A DNA stretch of 5,801 nt from a bacterium (GTDB lineage: Bacteria; Ratteibacteria; UBA8468; B48-G9; DTJG01). Below are positions 1-5,488 of the stretch, one piece after another (positions within the stretch are counted from its first letter, which is position 1; every line of letters begins with the position of its first letter). A model generated the notes under the pieces. It made no database searches, was not told where the DNA came from, and was given only the letters and a program-made list of their open reading frames with translations. The stretch lies in NCBI GenBank assembly GCA_026418655.1, contig JAOAAW010000131.1:1-5801 (forward strand). The letters run 5' to 3'. Both the position numbers and the translations under genes were made by a program.

Positions 1-294
1 ATAGTGGTTTACTCAACTGGCAGTTCAACGTCAGTAAATATTGGAAGTGCTTCAAATCACGCAAGAATTCAAGGGCTCATCTTTTCTTATGGTGCTACAA
101 CAGGAAATATAACATTGAATAATGCCAATACATATATAAACGGATGTCTTGTTGCAAGTGGAACAGTAACACTAAATAATGGAACACTTGTTTATGATAC
201 AGGTGCCATTGATCCTAATAGAATTCGTATTTATTCTGGATTTGCTGGCGGAAGAAGGGTTTATCTTCCAGTTAACTGGAGGATATCGTGGTGA
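1..294 (+). CDS. C-terminal fragment of a beta-helix-like protein, possibly a PilX-like minor pilin (5' end outside window)
   Basis: The reading frame is open at the left edge and ends at TGA 292-294, so only the last 97 or so codons are visible; the GTG at 4 is probably internal. The fragment is rich in Asn, Thr, Gly and Ser. It contains short alternating strands with two similar rungs, GNITLNNANT and SGTVTLNNGT, separated by YINGCLVA, and then a YDTGAI stretch. Such rungs suggest a right-handed beta-helix or bactofilin-like stack. A similar C-terminal pattern (G-hydrophobic-A-x-G-x-V-x-L-x-N repeats, then a YD motif) occurs in large PilX-type minor pilins of several diderm lineages. The position directly before two prepilin genes supports a pilus role. 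No N-terminal prepilin signal can be checked, so the alternative is an unrelated cell-surface beta-helix protein. The stop overlaps the next gene's GTG start. Confidence 0.5.
   Translation: MVVYSTGSSTSVNIGSASNHARIQGLIFSYGATTGNITLNNANTYINGCLVASGTVTLNNGTLVYDTGAIDPNRIRIYSGFAGGRRVYLPVNWRISW
278..282 (+). promoter_or_regulatory. Ribosome binding site for the first prepilin gene
   Basis: GGAGG lies inside the end of the upstream gene. It is 5 nt from the GTG at 288 and 8 nt from the GTG at 291. The 8 nt spacing is closer to the usual optimum and gives the cleaner leader MKKG, so the start at 291 is preferred. Confidence 0.6.
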
Positions 295-743
295 AGAAAG
301 GTTTTTCATTACTTGAACTTGTTGTTGCAATATTTCTAATAACAATTGTTATTGGTACAGGCCTTTTGATTATTGCCGCAAATCTTAATGTTATGCAAAA
401 AGCAAATGAGATATTACTTGCTTCAGCAATCGCTCGGTATTATGTAGAATCAGTGAAAACAATTGATTTTCCGCCTATTTTTGCTGATAGACAGTCAGAT
501 TTCCCCAAAAAGATAGGTGAAAATGCTCCACTGGGTACTGCTTATGAAGTTCCGAGTATTGATCCTTCATTCAGGATATACATGGGTTGTGTCTGGTATG
601 GTCCGGATGGAAGTGAAATTACTTCTGACACAGATATTGACAGGGTTGCTTTAAGAAAAATCAAGATTGAGGTAAGAAGGAAAAAAGATAATTATCCGCT
701 ATTTATAATGCCAATTTTTATTGTAAGAAACGGAATATACTGA
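291..743 (+). CDS. Type IV prepilin-like minor pilin, PilV/GspI-like
   Basis: This is a complete 150 aa protein with a class III (prepilin) signal. The leader MKKG is followed by FSLLELVVAIF, so cleavage is expected after Gly4, leaving an N-terminal Phe and Glu at mature position 5. The hydrophobic helix runs to about residue 30 and serves as membrane anchor and assembly helix. The rest is a small globular domain with predicted strands, including a basic KIKIEVRRKK strand near the C-terminus and a final IVRNGIY; this layout resembles PilV/GspI minor pilins. GTG at 288 is an alternative start adding one residue. The start overlaps the previous stop (GTGA), and its TGA overlaps the next ATG by one base. 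By family knowledge it would be processed by a PilD/GspO peptidase and sit at or near the pilus tip. The fine family assignment is uncertain. Confidence 0.75.
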   Translation: MKKGFSLLELVVAIFLITIVIGTGLLIIAANLNVMQKANEILLASAIARYYVESVKTIDFPPIFADRQSDFPKKIGENAPLGTAYEVPSIDPSFRIYMGCVWYGPDGSEITSDTDIDRVALRKIKIEVRRKKDNYPLFIMPIFIVRNGIY

Positions 744-1381
744 TGAAAAAGAAAAAAGGTTTTACCATGCTTGAGATACTTGTGGCACTTGCACTGCTTA
801 TAATTATTGTTGGCTTGGCCACATTTCTATATGTGCGTGCGGCTAGGTTACGTAAACTTATTACCTACCAGAACGATATCCAGCATGTATTGAGTTCAAT
901 GATGACAGAAATTAGCTATGGTTCAAGAGATACGTCAGGTCTTGAATTTGCCCATGATATAAAAAATGATCCGCAAAATCCTGTCTATGAACTTGGTTTT
1001 TATGATGCTATGAGAGGAGAAACAGTTTTATATCTGATTTCTCCAGGGATGAATTCTGGCATGCCCTCAAACCTACCCACCACTGACACAGATACCACAC
1101 TCTGGCAGGCAAAAACAAAAACATCAGGCGTCCCGGCAAGAAACTCAGGTCAATGGAAACTTATTGATGTAAATAAATCCATTGTAATTACTTCAGGAAG
1201 CGAGTTTACTTATTACCGACTGACAAATGCAGGGCTGAAAAAAATTAACAATCTTCAATTGGAACCAGCAGTTGCAGTAAAAATTACCCTGAAAGGAAAG
1301 ACAACTGATCCATCGCTAAAAACCCGGCCCATCACAACAGCAACTGTACTTATAAGATGCAAAAATAAACTCCAGTTTTAA
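743..1381 (+). CDS. Type IV prepilin-like minor pilin, PilW/GspJ-like
   Basis: This is a complete 212 aa protein. The basic leader MKKKKG precedes FTMLEILVALALLIIIVGLA, giving predicted cleavage after Gly6 and Glu at mature +5. The helix continues through a basic segment (RAARLRKL) into a globular domain of about 170 residues. Its middle is rich in Thr, Ser and Pro (around residues 105-135, e.g. LPTTDTDTTLW) and is probably a flexible loop. The C-terminal half has a strand pattern typical of PilW/GspJ-type proteins: FTYYRLTNAGLKKI, then AVAVKITLKG, then TATVLIRCKN, the last resembling the 'v.lRN' ending of PilW-like proteins. The ATG overlaps the upstream stop by one base, and only a weak GGAA lies upstream, so coupling to the previous gene is likely. 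It differs from the clear GspJ further downstream, so the operon holds two J/W-type pilins. Confidence 0.72.
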   Translation: MKKKKGFTMLEILVALALLIIIVGLATFLYVRAARLRKLITYQNDIQHVLSSMMTEISYGSRDTSGLEFAHDIKNDPQNPVYELGFYDAMRGETVLYLISPGMNSGMPSNLPTTDTDTTLWQAKTKTSGVPARNSGQWKLIDVNKSIVITSGSEFTYYRLTNAGLKKINNLQLEPAVAVKITLKGKTTDPSLKTRPITTATVLIRCKNKLQF

Positions 1382-1388
1382 TTAAAAG

Positions 1389-1826
1389 ATGAAAAAATCT
1401 GGATTTACCCTGATAGAAATTCTTGTTGTTCTGGTGATAATCTCGCTGGTTGTTGCTATTACTATGCCTGCAACGAAAAAAGCAAGAAATAAGGCTGCTA
1501 TTTTAAAAACAAGAGCAATTATTTCTTCGATTGAAGCAGCTCTGTTTATGTACCAAACAGATATGGGAAATTACCCTGAAAGCACAGGTTCAAGTAAAAT
1601 CCTTGTAGAAGCGCTCATGGGACCTATTGATGACGAAAACTGGAAAGGTCCGTATATGCGTTTTAAGCAAAAAGATATAGACGAAAACAATAACATCCTC
1701 GACACCTGGGGAACTACAATTAAATATATCTACCCGCAGGATGAAAAAAACAATGTACCTTTTATCATCATATCATCAGGTCCTGACAAAAAATTTGATA
1801 CAACCGATGATATTGGAAACTGGTAA
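1389..1826 (+). CDS. gspG: Type II secretion system major pseudopilin GspG
   Basis: This 145 aa protein matches the usual GspG length. The leader MKKSG is followed by FTLIEILVVLVIISLVVAITMP, with cleavage after Gly5 and Glu at mature +5. Family landmarks follow in order: DMGNYP (58-63), ENWKGPYM (83-90), DTWG (105-108, usually DPWG), KYIYP (112-116), and a SSGPDKKFDTTDDIGNW tail (129-145) whose aspartates match the calcium-binding C-terminal loop known from GspG structures. In the family this is the shaft subunit of the periplasmic pseudopilus, which pushes folded substrates through the outer-membrane secretin. The region before DTWG holds an Asp/Asn-rich KDIDENNNILD loop that could be an extra metal site (inference). 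It follows the only clear intergenic gap in the operon (7 nt, no strong ribosome site) and overlaps gspH by 20 nt. Confidence 0.93.
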   Translation: MKKSGFTLIEILVVLVIISLVVAITMPATKKARNKAAILKTRAIISSIEAALFMYQTDMGNYPESTGSSKILVEALMGPIDDENWKGPYMRFKQKDIDENNNILDTWGTTIKYIYPQDEKNNVPFIIISSGPDKKFDTTDDIGNW

Positions 1827-2256
1827 AAAAGGTGTAAGTTTAATTGAAATTCTTGTTATTGTGGTTATCATAAGTATTTTAATTGGTTTTTCTGTTTTTT
1901 ACCCGCATAAAACAATTAGCACAACAAACCTTGATATCGCAAGTAAAACAATTTGTGAAATATTAAATACAGCAAGAAATTATGCAATTGCTGAAAGACA
2001 GAGTTTTATGGTTATTTTTGAAAACAATTCCTGCGGTATTTATAAAAGCGATGGAACTCTCATTGGAAAAATCTATAGATTCCCACGGTTTATAGTTATC
2101 AAAGCAAAAACAGATGGCTTTTCACCAGCAGAATTTTTACCGGAAGGCGCTGCAAAACAGGCAGGTCATATTATCATTGAAGACACTTCAACAAAAAGAA
2201 TACGAAAAATTATTCTTTATAACCTTACAGGAAAGACAAAAATTCAAAAAAAATGA
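1807..2256 (+). CDS. gspH: Type II secretion minor pseudopilin GspH (GspH/FimT family)
   Basis: The start chosen is ATG 1807, giving 149 aa with leader MILETGKKG and mature VSLIEILVIVVIISILIGF; cleavage follows Gly9 and Glu is at mature +5. A TTG at 1813 is an alternative, and the frame stays open upstream to ATG 1741, but that start would make an unlikely 31-residue leader inside gspG. GspH/FimT traits are the helix continuation with DIASKTICEILNTARNYAIAE (43-63), then MVIFENNSCGIYKSDGT, a FLPEG turn (110-114) and a final strand pair ending IILYNLTGKTKI, matching the family's C-terminal 'tGr.ri' strand. In the family GspH joins the I-J-K tip to the GspG shaft. It overlaps gspG by 20 nt and gspI by 4 nt (ATGA), with no good ribosome site of its own, implying coupling. 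FimT is the type IV pilus equivalent, but the context favours GspH. Confidence 0.85.
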   Translation: MILETGKKGVSLIEILVIVVIISILIGFSVFYPHKTISTTNLDIASKTICEILNTARNYAIAERQSFMVIFENNSCGIYKSDGTLIGKIYRFPRFIVIKAKTDGFSPAEFLPEGAAKQAGHIIIEDTSTKRIRKIILYNLTGKTKIQKK

Positions 2257-2615
2257 AAGACGGTTATTCACTCATCTCCGCCCTGGTATCGTCTATTATC
2301 ATTCTTTGTGGGATTGTTTGTGTGTTGATGGTGGTACAAAATACTGAAAAGCTTTTCATGAGGGCAACAAATTTTCAGGACTTTGCAATGGCAGCAGAGA
2401 TACTCAATGATAAAATACAGGAAGAGTTTGGTTCCATTGGCAAGCCTGTTCCAGAAAAAATCGAAGGAAAAATGCCTGGTTTTTACAATCTTTCTTATGC
2501 AATATACTTGCGCCGAATGAAGGATGATATGTATGAGGTTCGTATCAAACTTACAAAAACTGTGGAAGGGAAAAAATACTGTGAGGAATTCATCACAGCA
2601 CTTCATCAGAGGTAG
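2253..2615 (+). CDS. gspI: Probable type II secretion minor pseudopilin GspI, lacking Glu5
   Basis: This is a complete 120 aa protein. A short leader MKDG precedes YSLISALVSSIIILCGIVCV, and cleavage is expected after Gly4. The mature N-terminus reads Y-S-L-I-S, so the near-invariant Glu at +5 is Ser; the helix also holds two Cys. After the helix come an amphipathic stretch (FQDFAMAAEILNDKIQEEF, 41-59) and a small beta domain (NLSYAIYLRR, YEVRIKLTKTV), consistent with GspI size and layout. Identity rests mainly on position between gspH and gspJ in the canonical G-H-I-J-K order; sequence alone would only say prepilin-like. In the family GspI forms the tip core with GspJ and GspK. The ATG overlaps the gspH stop, and the 3' end overlaps gspJ by 35 nt. 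The ATG start has no obvious ribosome site nearby. Confidence 0.72.
   Translation: MKDGYSLISALVSSIIILCGIVCVLMVVQNTEKLFMRATNFQDFAMAAEILNDKIQEEFGSIGKPVPEKIEGKMPGFYNLSYAIYLRRMKDDMYEVRIKLTKTVEGKKYCEEFITALHQR
2564..2570 (+). promoter_or_regulatory. Ribosome binding site supporting the GTG start of gspJ
   Basis: GGAAGGG inside gspI lies 10 nt before GTG 2581. It is the only purine-rich site near a usable in-frame start before the prepilin cleavage site, and it supports GTG 2581 over the upstream ATGs at 2524 and 2533. Confidence 0.5.
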
Positions 2616-3207
2616 AAGGGCTTTCTCTCTTATTGAAATACTGGTGGCAATGGTTATCATTGTAATTGTCTTTATCTCAGGCCTTTTAATTTTTTCAACC
2701 ATTACATTGAGAATATCCAGACAGACAACAGAAAAAACAATTTCAGCCAGTGCAACTGATTTTATATTATTTCTAAGACATACACTCAGGGAAGCAATCA
2801 TTCAGGATATTGAAGGACCGTTCAGGATAGATTTCATTGGTACTGAAACTTCCATAAAATTCTTTGCTCCATATACTGTCGGTAAAGGTTCAGACCTCGG
2901 GAAATATGGAATATATCTTGATGGAAACGAGATAAAAATGTCGTTTGAAAGAATTGACAGAAATTCAGATGACTATTCATTTAAGTCAGGATTTTCTGGA
3001 AGCCAGGTTCTTGTTGAAAATGTAAAAGAACTGGCATTTTCATACTGGGATGGAAAAAACTGGGAAAAATTTTGGGACACAAGGAACCAATATGCATGCG
3101 CAAAATTACCTGAAAAAATAAAGGTTTTTTGTACTTTAACTGGCGGAAGGTGTGAAGGGAAGGAAATTGAAAAGTCCTTTAATGAAGAAATATGGATGGG
3201 CAAATAA
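2581..3207 (+). CDS. gspJ: Type II secretion minor pseudopilin GspJ
   Basis: The start chosen is GTG 2581, giving 208 aa. The leader MRNSSQHFIRGRRA precedes FSLIEILVAMVIIVIVFISG; cleavage would fall between Ala14 and Phe15, with Glu at mature +5. Ala instead of Gly before the cut is uncommon. In-frame ATGs at 2524 and 2533 would give leaders of about 30 residues, so they are less likely. The C-terminal region carries the GspJ signature: VKELAFSYWDGKNWEKFWD (148-166), then LPEKIKVFCTL (176-186), corresponding to the family's 'l.f.Y.d..W...W....LP..v.v.l'. In the family GspJ binds GspI and GspK at the pseudopilus tip. Two Cys (172 and 184) flank this LP strand and a third lies at 191, so a disulfide is possible. 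It overlaps gspI by 35 nt and gspK by 26 nt. Confidence 0.85.
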   Translation: MRNSSQHFIRGRRAFSLIEILVAMVIIVIVFISGLLIFSTITLRISRQTTEKTISASATDFILFLRHTLREAIIQDIEGPFRIDFIGTETSIKFFAPYTVGKGSDLGKYGIYLDGNEIKMSFERIDRNSDDYSFKSGFSGSQVLVENVKELAFSYWDGKNWEKFWDTRNQYACAKLPEKIKVFCTLTGGRCEGKEIEKSFNEEIWMGK

Positions 3208-5488
3208 AGGCGACGCGTTAATTTTTTCAATTGGAATTGTCTTACTTTTGTTTATTATCACTGTTGGATTTCTTATTATTTTCAGTCACTGGGAAAAATC
3301 GTCGTTTTTGATGTTTTCAAGGATACAGTCAGATCATGCTGCAAAAATTGGAATAGAACAGGCAATCTGGGAATTAAAAAATGATCAGAACAACTACGAT
3401 GGATATGACGAGGACTGGCATCAAAAATTTATCGGGAATGATATAGATATGGATGGAGATGGAACAAATGAAAGCAAATTTTTTTATGTAAAAAATTTAC
3501 GCGGAAAAATTATAGGAAGATATGCAGTACTTGTACAGGACGAATCTTCTTCTATAAATATAAATTGTATAGGGAATCTTGCAAAAAATGGGAAACATGG
3601 TTTCAACGAAGGGTGGACGACCTTTGAAATTGCGTTTTTCCCTGAATTTTGCGATTCTGTTGCAGGCAATATTGTTGAGTTCAGAAGAGGCAAAAATTTA
3701 AAACCCGGCAAAGTCACTGTGGATGATGACAATGACAACAATATTCTTTCAGACGATGGTATTGATAATAATGGAGACGGAATTATTGATGAAAATGACG
3801 AAGGAGTAGATGAAGAAGATGAGTTTAATCACAAAAAACCATATGATGATGATAGACCTTTTTTTGTCATAGAAGATATAAAAATGGTTTATGGCATCAC
3901 AGAGAAACTCTTTGAGAAAATAAAAAATTATATTACATGCCATAGCTATGACTTAAATATCGATGCTGAAAATTATTTGAGAACAAACATAAATAAGGTA
4001 ACCGCTTCCCGTATAGCATCGATTCTAACATCCATTGGTTATGATAAAAATACTGCGATACAGATAGCAATAAACACAGTTGATTACAGAGATAAAGACG
4101 ATACTCCTACTGTCGTAACAACCCCTGACGGCAAACCATATGTTGGAATTGAAAAAACTCCGTATATAAATGAAATAGAACCAGCACCTGAAATAAAAAT
4201 TCAGACAATCGTAACCTCAGCAGGTCCTGTAACAATCATTGAAGAGAAAGGTCCTCATTTCATAGAAATTTTCAATCCATATGATGAAATAATTGATATT
4301 GGCGGCTGGACAATAAAAGGCGGAATGATAATTTTACCTTCTGTCAGTTTATCCGATCATAATAGACAAACCCAGGATGTGATGGATGAAATTGACAAAG
4401 GAAGTGAAGTCGATCAGTCCAAACTTAAGAATTTCTGGACATCGCTTACCATTAATTCAATAAAAATTCCTGATGGGACAAAAATAAAACCCCGCTCTTA
4501 TTATTTAATCGGGGATTCCATAAAATGGAAAATAATTATTAGAATGACATCTGCCGGTCCTGTTATTTTACCTTTTTTAATACCAATAAAAGAACCAGCA
4601 TACGCTGACCAGTTTGAACCAATTTTGTTTATGAATTTCCAGTCGGAAGTTCTTTCTAATTTATTTTCAATTATTTTAAAAGTTTTTGGAATAAATTTTT
4701 TATTGAATGGCGAAATGACACTGCTGAATGAAAAAAATCAATTAATAGAACACACTGATTATGGATTTGATATTCCCGGTAAGATGACAAAGCAAAAAAA
4801 TGACCCAAGGGTAAACGAGTGGTTCATCTCACCACAGACACCCGGAAAGATCAATATCTGTTTTATGCCACACGTAGGTGATGAATTCAATCTATTACAG
4901 CTTAATCAGTGGCCTGCTTCTTTTACAATTAAAAATAATCCCTTTTCAAACTCTGCTGAACTTTCCTTTATTCATACAGGTAAACAGTGGAAAACTTTGA
5001 ACATGTGGAAGGGATACGATAAAAAACTTCTTGATATTTTCACCGTTGTTGAAGAAGTTGAAAAACCAGTATTTGGCAGGATAAACATCAATACAGCCAC
5101 TCCACTTGTCCTGCAGTGCCTGCCATTGGTAGATACAGATATTGCCAGGGAAATAATAAATGAAAGACCCTTTACAGAATTCTCAGATATTGTCGGCAGA
5201 CTGCATGGACCACTTAATAAAGAGATAACAAAATTTGGCAGAAACTTAATAGACGACAACAAAAACACGTGGATCGACACAGAAGATGAAAAAGAACTTG
5301 TAATTTCTAAAATATGTAATCTCATTACTGTGAGAAGCAATGTTTTCAGAATCACTGTCATATCTGAAAAAGTGCTTGATTCTGATAACAATGGTATAAT
5401 AAATCAGGGTGAAGTAAAAGCAAAAACAAGATATCGGATTATTTACGACCGTAATAATAATAAAATCCTTGAAAGGAGAAAATTGTGA
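3182..5488 (+). CDS. gspK: Enlarged type II secretion pseudopilin tip protein GspK with lamin-tail-like insert
   Basis: This protein has 768 aa from ATG 3182, against roughly 320 aa for typical GspK. Leader MKKYGWANKG precedes DALIFSIGIVLLLFIITVGF; GspK normally lacks Glu5, and here it is Phe. Visible parts are: DESSSININ (120-128), a usual early GspK element; an Asp/Asn-rich calcium-type stretch (181-215) with NNGDGIIDEND; a helix-hairpin-helix-like RPFFVIEDIKMVYGIT (225-240); TNINKVTASRIASIL (268-282) leading to AINTVDYRDKDD (296-307); a lamin-tail-like section beginning PYINEI (327-332), then FIEIFNPYDEIIDIGGW (360-376) and IPDGTKIKPRSYYLIGD (429-445); and a second T2SSK element INTATPLVLQCLP (636-648) with AREIINERPFTEFSDI (655-670). 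An EF-hand-like loop lies at 733-744. A GTG at 3152 would add ten residues. By family it caps the pseudopilus tip. It overlaps gspJ by 26 nt and the foldase gene by 4 nt. Confidence 0.87.
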   Translation: MKKYGWANKGDALIFSIGIVLLLFIITVGFLIIFSHWEKSSFLMFSRIQSDHAAKIGIEQAIWELKNDQNNYDGYDEDWHQKFIGNDIDMDGDGTNESKFFYVKNLRGKIIGRYAVLVQDESSSININCIGNLAKNGKHGFNEGWTTFEIAFFPEFCDSVAGNIVEFRRGKNLKPGKVTVDDDNDNNILSDDGIDNNGDGIIDENDEGVDEEDEFNHKKPYDDDRPFFVIEDIKMVYGITEKLFEKIKNYITCHSYDLNIDAENYLRTNINKVTASRIASILTSIGYDKNTAIQIAINTVDYRDKDDTPTVVTTPDGKPYVGIEKTPYINEIEPAPEIKIQTIVTSAGPVTIIEEKGPHFIEIFNPYDEIIDIGGWTIKGGMIILPSVSLSDHNRQTQDVMDEIDKGSEVDQSKLKNFWTSLTINSIKIPDGTKIKPRSYYLIGDSIKWKIIIRMTSAGPVILPFLIPIKEPAYADQFEPILFMNFQSEVLSNLFSIILKVFGINFLLNGEMTLLNEKNQLIEHTDYGFDIPGKMTKQKNDPRVNEWFISPQTPGKINICFMPHVGDEFNLLQLNQWPASFTIKNNPFSNSAELSFIHTGKQWKTLNMWKGYDKKLLDIFTVVEEVEKPVFGRININTATPLVLQCLPLVDTDIAREIINERPFTEFSDIVGRLHGPLNKEITKFGRNLIDDNKNTWIDTEDEKELVISKICNLITVRSNVFRITVISEKVLDSDNNGIINQGEVKAKTRYRIIYDRNNNKILERRKL
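4160..4520 (+). other. gspK: Lamin-tail (LTD)-like region encoded within gspK
   Basis: Residues 327-446 of the GspK product contain a pattern typical of LTD beta-sandwich domains: an opening PYINEI strand, FIEIFNPYDEIIDIGGW (first core strands), then IPDGTKIKPRSYYLIGD. A variable insert of about 45 residues, partly charged (DVMDEIDKGSEVDQSKLKN), lies between them. This is a motif-level reading, not a profile match, and the boundaries are approximate. It lies between the first and second helix-hairpin-helix-like parts of GspK. Confidence 0.6.
5474..5478 (+). promoter_or_regulatory. Ribosome binding site for the SurA-like gene
   Basis: AGGAG within the end of gspK lies 6 nt before GTG 5485. 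It is the strongest Shine-Dalgarno site in the right half of the window and fixes the start of the next gene at a GTG that overlaps the gspK stop (GTGA). Confidence 0.75.

Noticed and set aside
1382..1388. A promoter or terminator between the PilW-like gene and gspG
   Set aside because: Only 7 bases separate the genes and no hairpin or T-run is present; an internal promoter in the preceding coding region cannot be judged by eye.
1741..1806. An upstream ATG start for gspH at 1741
   Set aside because: It would give a 31-residue leader encoded inside gspG and lacking the short basic form of prepilin leaders; ATG 1807 gives a normal 9-residue leader.
2114..2347. A 77-codon + strand frame across the gspH-gspI junction
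   Set aside because: It is an out-of-frame shadow of two genes joined by an ATGA overlap and has no features of its own.
2268..2801. A 177-codon open frame on the minus strand across gspI and gspJ
   Set aside because: It lies wholly opposite two well-supported prepilin genes, shows no recognisable domain, and its His/Cys/Ile-rich composition is typical of an antisense shadow.
3152..3181. GTG 3152 as the start of gspK
   Set aside because: The purine-rich GGCGGAAGG before it is only one base away, too close to work, and the leader would be 20 residues. ATG 3182 gives a ten-residue leader, though it also lacks a good ribosome site, so 3152 is not fully excluded.
3720..3835. A possible tandem DNA repeat, because of the run of GAT/GAC/AAT codons
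   Set aside because: The codons vary and no unit repeats exactly; it is better explained as an acidic calcium-type protein stretch.
4972..5391. A 139-codon Ser-rich minus-strand frame opposite the end of gspK
   Set aside because: The Ser/Leu-rich composition comes from reading the reverse complement of an AT-rich gene; the + strand codes for the conserved T2SSK element here.
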